Origin: Bacteroidetes bacterium HGW-Bacteroidetes-3
GTDB lineage: Bacteria > Bacteroidota > Bacteroidia > Flavobacteriales > Flavobacteriaceae
Assembly (NCBI GenBank): GCA_002842505.1
Contig: PHDE01000007.1
Span: forward strand, 1-46,947
Direction of reading: 5' to 3'
DNA: 46,947 bases
Shown: positions 40,847 to 46,947 of the stretch, in pieces
How positions within the stretch are numbered: position 1 is the first letter of the stretch
How the letters are laid out: the number at the start of each line of letters is the position of its first letter
Notes under the pieces: generated by a model
What the model was told of the DNA's origin: nothing
The model's database searches: none
What the model saw: the letters and a program-made list of their open reading frames with translations, nothing else
Position numbers and translations under genes: made by a program

Positions 40847-41488
40847 GTGAGTGATTTATATCCTTTTGCCTTATTGGTTTTCACCTCGTTTTTTACGCTG
40901 ATAAATCCCTTGGGAACGATGCCGATATTTATGTCGATGACGGCCACATTAAGCAAACAACGTCGCAAACAAACCGCCAAAAAAGCAACTTTGGTGGCGT
41001 TTTTTACCATTATAGCCTTTGCTTTTTCGGGGCAAATTTTATTTAAATTCTTTGGGATTTCCGTAAACAGTTTTAGAATTGTAGGGGGCGTTATTTTCTT
41101 CACAATGGGTTGGGATATGTTACAGGCAAGATTGGGCAGTTTTAAACATACGGATGATGAGCAAAAAATTGACGCTTATGTGGAAGATATTTCCATTACG
41201 CCATTGGCAATTCCGATGATTTGCGGACCCGGAGCAATCACAAACGCGATTATTTTGATGGAAGATGCCAATGAAATTTCATTGAAAATCGTTTTAATTT
41301 CAACAGTTGCATTCATCTTATTTTTAACTTATGTCATACTTGTTGGCGCAAGTAAAATCACCGAAAAATTAGGCCAGACAGGAAATAAAGTGATGATGCG
41401 CTTGATGGGTTTGATTGTGATGGTAATTGCTGTTGAATTTTTCTTTAGCGGATTAAAACCTATTATTTTAGACATCCTGAACAGTTAA
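40847..41488 (+). CDS. MarC family protein
   Basis: This 213-residue inner-membrane protein with six helices belongs to the MarC / UPF0056 family. It opens with MSDLYPFALLVFTSFFTLINPLGTMPIFM and contains AIPMICGPGAITNAIILM and MRLMGLIVMVIAVEFFFSGLKPI, the standard half-repeats. The family was once linked to multiple antibiotic resistance, but that was not supported later; its substrate is not known. The GTG start at 40847 is the only initiation codon in place. It is 23 bases after mtaB and overlaps the next gene by one base. Confidence 0.93.
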   Translation: MSDLYPFALLVFTSFFTLINPLGTMPIFMSMTATLSKQRRKQTAKKATLVAFFTIIAFAFSGQILFKFFGISVNSFRIVGGVIFFTMGWDMLQARLGSFKHTDDEQKIDAYVEDISITPLAIPMICGPGAITNAIILMEDANEISLKIVLISTVAFILFLTYVILVGASKITEKLGQTGNKVMMRLMGLIVMVIAVEFFFSGLKPIILDILNS

Positions 41489-42150
41489 TGGAAAATCAAA
41501 AAACACCTATTTATTTTGTTCCCGGCTTGGCTGCAAGTTCGGAAATTTTTGAATTTTTGCAATTTCCGAAAGAAAAATTTGAACTTCATTTTTTGGAATG
41601 GCTAATTCCGTTGTCGGCCAACGAACCTATTGAAGATTACGCAAAACGAATGGCCGATTTGGTGCTTGAGGAAAATCCAGTTTTGATAGGCGTTTCTTTT
41701 GGCGGAATTATGGTGCAGGAAATGGGCAAACACCTTCAGCCCAAAAAAACGATCATCATTTCAAGCGTAAAAAGTCGACATGAATTGTCCAAATCGTTAA
41801 AATTCATCCAGAAATTTAAAATCTATAAATTATTTCCGTCGAAATTCATTGAAAATATAGAAATGTTTTCGTTTTTGGCATTTGAGGAAACTTCCAAAAC
41901 GCGATTAAAATTATACAAAAAATACTTTTCAGTAAGAGACCGAAAGTACTTAAACTGGTCCATTTACAATGTGTTGCACTGGCAACAAACCAAACCTTCT
42001 GAAAATATACTTCACATCCACGGTACTGCCGATGCCATTTTTTCGTTTAAATATATAAACGATTGTATTGCAGTTGAAAAAGGCACGCATATTATGATTA
42101 TTAACAGGGCAAAAACCATCAGCAAAATAATTATAGGTTCACTTAAATAA
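41488..42150 (+). CDS. Alpha/beta hydrolase
   Basis: This 220-residue alpha/beta hydrolase has its nucleophile in GVSFGGIM (GxSxG), the acid aspartate in HGTADAIF and the histidine in KGTHIMI. The N-terminal strand IYFVPGLAASSEIF carries the oxyanion loop. A cap of about 60 residues (SSVKSRHELSKSLKF to SIYNVLHW) covers the site. There is no signal peptide. The substrate is unknown; ester or lactone hydrolysis is likely. It overlaps marC by one base and so is transcribed with it. Confidence 0.85.
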   Translation: MENQKTPIYFVPGLAASSEIFEFLQFPKEKFELHFLEWLIPLSANEPIEDYAKRMADLVLEENPVLIGVSFGGIMVQEMGKHLQPKKTIIISSVKSRHELSKSLKFIQKFKIYKLFPSKFIENIEMFSFLAFEETSKTRLKLYKKYFSVRDRKYLNWSIYNVLHWQQTKPSENILHIHGTADAIFSFKYINDCIAVEKGTHIMIINRAKTISKIIIGSLK

Positions 42151-42233
42151 AATGTTAAAATGAACATAAGCAAAGTGTTTCCATCAAATTAATTTGTAAT
42201 TTGCCATTAAACAAACCCTTAAAATCAAATAAT

Positions 42234-43163
42234 ATGGACAAGTCAATTAAAATTTTAGGATTAATTGCGGTGATAATGATAAGTTCATTACTAATTTTTG
42301 CAGCTAAAAAATCAGATTCAAAAGACAATAATTACGTTAAAGAAGGTGATAAAAACACCCGTGAAACCTACGAAATCAAAGCCTTGAAAATTCCTGAAAA
42401 TTTGGATTTTGCAGGCGAACGCGTGCCCACAGAAAATGATGACATAAAAGAGCGAATGGATCGCGAATTATTGGTAAATACCTATTGGCATTCCAACACC
42501 ATACTGTTATTTAAAAGAGCCAATAAGTTTTTTCCGATTATTGAACCTATTTTGAAAAAAAATGGAATTCCAAACGATTTTAAATATTTGGCGCTTATTG
42601 AAAGTGGCCTTCTAAACGTAACTTCCCCTGCCGGAGCCAAAGGTTTTTGGCAAATATTGGAAGGCACCGCCAAAGAAAGCGGGTTGGAAGTAAATTCAAA
42701 TGTGGATGAACGTTACCATTTGGAAAAATCCACACAAGCTGCCTGCGATTATTTAAAAGTCGCAAAAGCGCGTTTTGGAAACTGGACATTAACTGCCGCG
42801 GCATACAATGCAGGAAATAGAGGCGTTTCGAGCAAAATGGAAACCCAAAAAGTAAGCAGTTATTACGATTTGCTTTTGGGAGATGAAACGGAACGCTACA
42901 TTTTAAGAATCGTTGCCGTTAAAGAAATTATGTCAAATCCAGAAAAATACGGCTACATTTTTGACAAAGAAGATTTATATACGGCAACGCCCACAAAAAT
43001 TGTTGAAGTAAATACGCCAATTACCGATTTAGCGCAATATGCCATAGATTTAGGCATCAATTACAAAATATTGAAATTGCACAATCCGTGGTTGCGCGAA
43101 AATACCTTGGGGAATAAAACCGGAAAGACCTATCAATTAAAAATTCCTGTTGAAACCAAATGA
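42234..43163 (+). CDS. Lytic transglycosylase domain-containing protein
   Basis: This 309-residue exported murein transglycosylase cuts the glycan strands of peptidoglycan and forms 1,6-anhydro ends. The N-terminus (MDKSIKILGLIAVIMISSLLIFAA) is a signal peptide or anchor. The SLT domain has the catalytic glutamate E123 in ALIESGL, SPAGAKGFWQILEGTAKESG, and AAYNAGNRGV. The C-terminal part (VNTPITDLAQYAIDLGINYKILKLHNPWL) is like a degenerate LysM. I chose the ATG at 42234 because a TAATTTG promoter-like box sits at 42197-42203, overlapping the alternative start at 42201. It overlaps the TauE/SafE gene by 4 bases. Confidence 0.93.
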   Translation: MDKSIKILGLIAVIMISSLLIFAAKKSDSKDNNYVKEGDKNTRETYEIKALKIPENLDFAGERVPTENDDIKERMDRELLVNTYWHSNTILLFKRANKFFPIIEPILKKNGIPNDFKYLALIESGLLNVTSPAGAKGFWQILEGTAKESGLEVNSNVDERYHLEKSTQAACDYLKVAKARFGNWTLTAAAYNAGNRGVSSKMETQKVSSYYDLLLGDETERYILRIVAVKEIMSNPEKYGYIFDKEDLYTATPTKIVEVNTPITDLAQYAIDLGINYKILKLHNPWLRENTLGNKTGKTYQLKIPVETK

Positions 43164-43543
43164 AAATGACGATAACAACAATTATTACTTTAATTATTAT
43201 TGGATTGTCTGCCGGAATTTTAAGCGGACTCGTGGGTGTTGGCGGCGGCATTATTATGGTGCCGTTATTTGTGCTATTTTTAGGGTTGACACAACACAAT
43301 GCGCAAGGATTGAGCTTGGCGGTAATGCTCCCGCCTGTTACATTTTTGGCGGTTTACAACTACCATACCGCCGGCGCTGGCGGGAATATTGATTGGCGAA
43401 TTGCGATTACCGTTTCCATTTTGTTTATTATTGGCGGATTTATAGGTTCAAAAATAGCTTTGCAAATTGACCAGCGAATGCTTCGAAGAATATTTGGTTT
43501 TTTTATGCTAATCGTGGCTATTAGGCTCATTTTTACCAAATAA
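43160..43543 (+). CDS. Half-size TauE/SafE family membrane protein
   Basis: This 127-residue protein has four membrane helices and one copy of the TauE/SafE repeat (GLSAGILSGLVGVGGGIIMVPLFVLFLGLTQHNAQGLSLAVMLPPV). Full-length family members of about 250 residues have two copies and move sulfite or organosulfonates. A single repeat implies a homo-oligomer if it is functional. The start overlaps the lytic transglycosylase stop (ATGA), so the gene is expressed with it. It is not obviously truncated: the C-terminal helix ends in VAIRLIFTK with a normal stop. Substrate unknown. Confidence 0.88.
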   Translation: MKMTITTIITLIIIGLSAGILSGLVGVGGGIIMVPLFVLFLGLTQHNAQGLSLAVMLPPVTFLAVYNYHTAGAGGNIDWRIAITVSILFIIGGFIGSKIALQIDQRMLRRIFGFFMLIVAIRLIFTK

Positions 43544-43615
43544 TTCATTCTTAGAAAAAAGACCGCTCACTTCGACTTTCGCTCAGTGCAGGTTGCTAAA
43601 AGAAAAGAGAAAAGA

Positions 43616-43636
43616 AACTTTTCTCTAAATCTATGA
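43616..43636. terminator. Perfect hairpin after the TauE/SafE gene, possible terminator
   Basis: AGAGAAAAG (43616-43624) pairs with CTTTTCTCT (43628-43636) around an AAA loop, 73 bases after the stop. No T-run follows, so the terminator role is unsure. Just upstream (43563-43592), CTCACTTCGAC...CGCTCAGTGCAGG resembles a dispersed repeat known to me from Bacteroidota. Confidence 0.4.
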
Positions 43637-43724
43637 CTCGTTTCTTTGATTAAGAAAACAGCATTCTACATAACAAATTCAAAATAACATCAACTTTTTT
43701 ATTTAATTTTCTTTCAAAAACAAG

Positions 43725-43732
43725 TACCTTTG
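43725..43732 (+). promoter_or_regulatory. -7 box of the DUF1456 gene, possible leaderless start
   Basis: TACCTTTG fits TAnnTTTG and ends only 5 bases before the ATG at 43738. Transcription should start at or next to the start codon, giving a leaderless or nearly leaderless mRNA. Confidence 0.6.
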
Positions 43733-43737
43733 CAACT

Positions 43738-44004
43738 ATGGGACTAAATAACAACGACATTTTTAAAAAACTTCGCGTAGCGCATAAATTGCGTGATGAG
43801 GATATTGTGAACATTTGTAAACTGGTGGATTTTGAGATTACAAAAAGTGAGTTGGGCGCTTTTTTCAGAAATGAAGACCACGAAAAATATAAAGAAGTCG
43901 GCGATCAAATTTTGCGCAATTTCTTAAACGGATTGATTATTCATTTAAGAGGCCCAATGCCCAAAAAAGAGCCGGGAACTACTCCTAAAAAGAAATACGA
44001 CTAA
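43738..44004 (+). CDS. DUF1456 family protein, single repeat
   Basis: This 88-residue soluble protein has one copy of the DUF1456 repeat: LNNNDIFKKLRVAHKLRDEDIVNICKL, then FEITKSELGAFFRNEDHEKYKE and LRNFLNGLIIHLRGP. The Proteobacterial YehS has two copies in about 155 residues. The C-terminal PKKEPGTTPKKK tail is basic and may touch nucleic acid. The function is unknown. It has its own strong -7 box and stands alone, convergent with the nitronate monooxygenase gene. Confidence 0.88.
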   Translation: MGLNNNDIFKKLRVAHKLRDEDIVNICKLVDFEITKSELGAFFRNEDHEKYKEVGDQILRNFLNGLIIHLRGPMPKKEPGTTPKKKYD

Positions 44005-44053
44005 TTAACGTTTTTAGCAATTAATTTGACAGCTGCTGAAACAGTGTTCTGTT

Positions 44054-44989
44054 TTAACAAAGGGATTTTTTCGCTTCATTAAATTCCTCCATAATTTCTT
44101 TTACAATCTCTGCTGCTGGTTTTATCTCGTGTATCAATCCGGCAATTTGTCCTATTTCCAATTCTCCTTCCTCCAAATCACCTTCAAACATTCCTTGTTT
44201 GGCTCTTGCCCTGCCCAATTTTTCTTTTAATTGTTCGGCTGTCGGACATTGTTTGTAAAGATCCTGCAATTCATTGAAGAATTTATTTTTAATCAGCCTT
44301 ACCGGCGCCAATTCTTTTAAGGTTAACACCGTTTCACCGTCTTGGGTTTGCACCACTTTTTCTTTAAACTTTATATGGGCCGAAGATTCATTGCTCGCCA
44401 CAAACCTGCTCCCAATCTGAACGCCATCTGCGCCCAAAACCATCGCCGCCAACATTCCTTTACCTGTTGCGATGCCGCCTGCGGCAATTAATGGAATTTT
44501 CAATTTTTCCTTCACCATAGGAATCAACGTAAAAGTCGTGGTTTCTTCCCGTCCGTTATGCCCGCCCGCTTCAAATCCTTCCGCAACTACGGCATCAACA
44601 CCCGCCAATTCCGATTTCAACGCAAAAGCCACGCTGCTCACCACATGAACAACGGTAATGCCTTTTTCATGTAAAAAGGAAGTCCACGTTTTCGGATTTC
44701 CTGCGGAAGTAAACACAATTTTAACACCTTCGTCCACAATAATTTGCATAATTTCTTCCAAGTTTGGATACAACATTGGCACGTTGACCCCAAAAGGTTT
44801 TTGGGTGGCTTTTTTACATTTTTGAATGTGTTCACGCAATACATCAGGATACATAGAACCTGAACCAATTAACCCCAATCCGCCTGCGTTGCTTACTGCC
44901 GAAGCCAATTTCCAGCCGCTGTTCCAAATCATTCCTGCCTGAATAATTGGATATTGAATGTTGAATAATTTTGTGATGCTATTTTTCAT
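44054..44989 (-). CDS. Nitronate monooxygenase / FMN-dependent oxidoreductase (2-nitropropane dioxygenase-like)
   Basis: This 311-residue TIM-barrel flavoenzyme belongs to the family that includes nitronate monooxygenase and enoyl-ACP reductase FabK. Signatures are PIIQAGMIWNSGWKLASAVSNAGGLGLIGSG at the N-terminus, the EGFEAGGHNG loop with the catalytic histidine, IAAGGIATGKGM, and ADGVQIGSRFV for FMN phosphate. FabK and NMO differ mainly in partners; with no fatty-acid genes nearby, NMO is the default name, but FabK-like use is possible. Its start codon ATG (44989-44987) is at the edge of a 98-bp tandem duplication upstream. Confidence 0.85.
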   Translation of the reverse strand: MKNSITKLFNIQYPIIQAGMIWNSGWKLASAVSNAGGLGLIGSGSMYPDVLREHIQKCKKATQKPFGVNVPMLYPNLEEIMQIIVDEGVKIVFTSAGNPKTWTSFLHEKGITVVHVVSSVAFALKSELAGVDAVVAEGFEAGGHNGREETTTFTLIPMVKEKLKIPLIAAGGIATGKGMLAAMVLGADGVQIGSRFVASNESSAHIKFKEKVVQTQDGETVLTLKELAPVRLIKNKFFNELQDLYKQCPTAEQLKEKLGRARAKQGMFEGDLEEGELEIGQIAGLIHEIKPAAEIVKEIMEEFNEAKKSLC

Positions 44990-45182
44990 CTGTCTATATT
45001 TTATTTTTTATTGGTAATCCCGAAAATTCGGGACTGTTCGCCATTAATCATTTCTTTGTGTATCGAAATTTGTTATGCTCGTTTCATCTGTTTATATTTT
45101 ATTTTTTATTGGTAATCCCGAAAATTCGGGACTGTTCGCCATTAATCATTCCCTTGTGTATCAAAATTTGTTATGCTCGTTT
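44987..45182. repeat. 98-base tandem duplication upstream of the nitronate monooxygenase gene
   Basis: Two copies, 44987-45084 and 45085-45182, differ at only a few positions (for example CTGTCTA/CTGTTTA, CATTTCTTT/CATTCCCTT, TCGAAAT/TCAAAAT). Each carries the hairpin TCCCGAA-AA-TTCGGGA (first copy 45018-45033). The unit includes the start codon CAT of the monooxygenase gene, and CAT recurs at 45085 and 45183. It fills the gap between the S8 protease stop and the monooxygenase start. A recent duplication seems likely. Confidence 0.9.
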
Positions 45183-45185
45183 CAT

Positions 45186-46808
45186 TTAATTCTTAATTAT
45201 TTTAAAGTTCTTCAATTTGTCTCCATATTTTAACTGCATTAGGTACAAACCTTGCGCTAAATTTGAAATATTCGTTGTAGGGTTTTCTTTGGTGATTTTT
45301 TCTGATTTGATATGTTTTCCCAACACATTAAAAACAACAAGTTCCATTTCAGTTATCTGATTTGGAAATTTGAATTTTATTTCATTTTCTGATGGATTTG
45401 GATAGGCCACAACTTCCAAAACAGCTTCCGTTTCTTCATTGCTCATCAAGGTAAAAACGGATTCAAAATTAGGGATTCCATAACCTTCCTGTGCGGTGAA
45501 ATTTGGGTATAAATGTGCCGACTCTTTCACAAATTGTATTATTTCCGCATTGGTTTTGCTTGGAAAAGCCTGCCATAAACAGGCAATAACTCCAGCTAAA
45601 ACAGGAGATGAGAATGAAGTTCCGTTTGATGTTGCTATATTTCCTGAAGGATTGATTATATAAACTCCGGCACCTTGTGCACAAACATCGGGCTTTACGC
45701 GATTATCGGCCGTGGGACCGTAAGAACTAAAATTCGCAATGATTCCTGTTGCATCAACGGCGCCAATACTAAGCACAGAAACGGCGTCGGCCGGCGCACT
45801 GATATAATGCCAAGGATCATTTCCTTCGTTTCCGGCAGAATTTACCACAATCATTCCGCGGGAAAAAGCAATTTCAGCGCCTCTGGAAATAAATGTTGTT
45901 TTTCCATCTATATCATTGTAAACATAATTGTATTTCGGATTGTCGAAAGTGGTGTAACCTAAGGAAGTATTAATCACATCAACCCCTAAACTGTCTGTTT
46001 TTTCAGCAGCTTCCACCCATAAACTTTCTTCCAATGGCGTTTCATTCACAGAGTCTTCAGAAATAAATAGGTAAAATTTGGCATCTGGTGCCGTGCCAAC
46101 AAACTGATTGTCCAGATAACCGGCTATGGTTGATAAAACCGCCATTCCATGATAATTTCCAGTATAAAAATTTTCATTTCTGTTCACAAAATCGTAGCCT
46201 CCTAAAATTTGGTTGTTGTCGCGAATGCGTTTAAAAGCAGCAAATTTATCGACATTGGGAAAACCGGCATCAATAATGGCAATTTGCATTCCTTGTCCCG
46301 TAAAATTATTTTGATGCAGCACATTTCCCTTTAACATTTGAATTTGATTGGCAGCATTTCCATAATTAAAATCCGTTGTAAAATCAAGCTTATTTGTTTT
46401 TTGAACCTCTTTTTGAAATTTTCTGTTTTTGCCGGAAAGGTTTAAAGATTTATTGGCAAATTCAACTTTACTTACAAAATTTAAAGTCAATAATTTAGAA
46501 ATGTCAACTTGTGTTCCTTGAATATGCAAGGCATTTAACCATTTCGATTTGGCTTTTACCGTTATTCCTGCAGCATTTTTAATTTGTAAAATATAGGAAG
46601 CTTCAGCAGGAACATCTTTACTGTCAAGAACAATATGGTAACGCGTTCTTCTGTCTAAAGCGCGTTGCGACAACATGGTTAAGGGTGAAGCGATAAATGT
46701 ATTTTGGCTAGGTTTGTCCTTAAAATATACCCAGGCATCTTCTGCCTGAGCCACCAAATTATTAAGTAAAAATAAAAATAGGAATGTTAAAAGTAGCTTT
46801 ATTTTCAC
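45186..46808 (-). CDS. Secreted S8 (subtilase) peptidase with T9SS type A sorting domain
   Basis: This 540-residue extracellular subtilisin-like protease starts with a signal peptide (MKIKLLLTFLFLFLLNNLVAQ) and a propeptide of about 130 residues. The catalytic triad is D180 (IAIIDAGFPNVD), H220 (NYHGMAVLST) and S398 (NGTSFSSPVLAG), with N326 (NSAGNEGND) as oxyanion residue. The C-terminal part (about 468-540) is a type A T9SS sorting domain: VVAYPNPSENEIKF, VFNVLGK and the end LKNFKIIKN. It should be exported by type IX secretion and anchored or released at the surface. It is upstream of the nitronate monooxygenase gene. Confidence 0.95.
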   Translation of the reverse strand: MKIKLLLTFLFLFLLNNLVAQAEDAWVYFKDKPSQNTFIASPLTMLSQRALDRRTRYHIVLDSKDVPAEASYILQIKNAAGITVKAKSKWLNALHIQGTQVDISKLLTLNFVSKVEFANKSLNLSGKNRKFQKEVQKTNKLDFTTDFNYGNAANQIQMLKGNVLHQNNFTGQGMQIAIIDAGFPNVDKFAAFKRIRDNNQILGGYDFVNRNENFYTGNYHGMAVLSTIAGYLDNQFVGTAPDAKFYLFISEDSVNETPLEESLWVEAAEKTDSLGVDVINTSLGYTTFDNPKYNYVYNDIDGKTTFISRGAEIAFSRGMIVVNSAGNEGNDPWHYISAPADAVSVLSIGAVDATGIIANFSSYGPTADNRVKPDVCAQGAGVYIINPSGNIATSNGTSFSSPVLAGVIACLWQAFPSKTNAEIIQFVKESAHLYPNFTAQEGYGIPNFESVFTLMSNEETEAVLEVVAYPNPSENEIKFKFPNQITEMELVVFNVLGKHIKSEKITKENPTTNISNLAQGLYLMQLKYGDKLKNFKIIKN

Positions 46809-46836
46809 AAGTAAATATTTTATGGTATTGTTACTT

Positions 46837-46844
46837 CGAAAGTA
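46837..46844 (-). promoter_or_regulatory. Weak -7-like box upstream of the S8 protease gene
   Basis: Minus-strand TACTTTCG differs from TAnnTTTG by one base and is 28 bases upstream of the ATG. The remaining bases to the window end (46845-46947) are AT-rich with no visible gene. Confidence 0.3.
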
Positions 46845-46947
46845 CAGATTTTTATTGAAAGGATAAATTGTAATTAATCAATCTTTTTAAAAAAATAACT
46901 TATATATCCTAAACTCATGTTTTCTCTTTTTTAAACGCAAGGTTCGC

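Noticed and set aside
1-46947. tRNA or rRNA genes
   Set aside because: No cloverleaf-like or rRNA-like sequence was recognised in any intergenic region by reading; a tRNAscan/Infernal run would settle it.

Overview
The window is a gene-dense, AT-rich chromosomal segment from a member of the Flavobacteriia (Bacteroidota), most likely a Flavobacteriaceae species. The signs are a GldI lipoprotein, a serine protease with a type IX secretion C-terminal domain, several -7 boxes of the flavobacterial form TAnnTTTG, A-rich leaders without Shine-Dalgarno sequences, and gene blocks I remember as conserved in this group (cysS-yidD-lgt; DUF721-recF / TPR-ribH-mutL). No rRNA, tRNA, CRISPR array, prophage or insertion sequence was found. 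The genus cannot be fixed from this window.

Layout. 1-2642: the end of peptide deformylase, DUF5606, mazG and a short-chain dehydrogenase. 2688-5141: lon on the minus strand, then about 980 bp of non-coding repeats. 6120-8987: an ECF sigma factor operon with a probable membrane anti-sigma protein and two exported repeat proteins. 9040-10473: a pentapeptide-repeat protein and lgt. 10474-13333: a segment lying between lgt and yidD that looks inserted. It carries an HD phosphohydrolase, an FMN reductase, and a Nudix/LOG gene pair, separated by related inverted-repeat elements. 13334-15044: yidD and cysS. 15280-22946: an envelope sugar-transfer region with two GT2/GT39 (ArnC/ArnT-like) pairs, a tandem LAB_N membrane protein, an uncharacterised membrane protein and a PAP2 phosphatase, with meaB between the pairs.

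22971-26567: three lipoprotein peptidyl-prolyl isomerases (cyclophilin-FKBP fusion, FKBP, GldI) and an NrnA-type DHH phosphoesterase, all on the minus strand. 26902-28560: a PhoD-like lipoprotein and ndk. 28647-36178: DUF721 and recF divergent from a TPR-ribH-(small membrane protein)-mutL-rhomboid-rhomboid-EEP run. 36257-44004: an S9 peptidase, an aldose-epimerase-like protein, mtaB, marC, an alpha/beta hydrolase, a lytic transglycosylase, a half-size TauE/SafE protein and DUF1456. 44054-46808: a nitronate-monooxygenase-like enzyme and a secreted subtilase, separated by an almost exact 98-bp tandem duplication.

How the genes work together. Much of the window serves the cell envelope: lipoprotein maturation (lgt), membrane insertion (yidD), periplasmic folding (the three isomerases), gliding/type IX secretion (GldI and the subtilase), sugar transfer to envelope lipids, and peptidoglycan cleavage. 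The most unusual signal is the 10.5-13.3 kb segment. Two elements of about 135-140 bp, with inverted ends reading ACCGnTAAC / GTTAGnGGT and a shared internal core, lie between small accessory genes, and a collapsed end-to-end version separates two others. This resembles an integron-like cassette array in architecture, but the ends do not match canonical attC motifs and no integrase is present, so it is put forward as a candidate uncharacterised cassette system.
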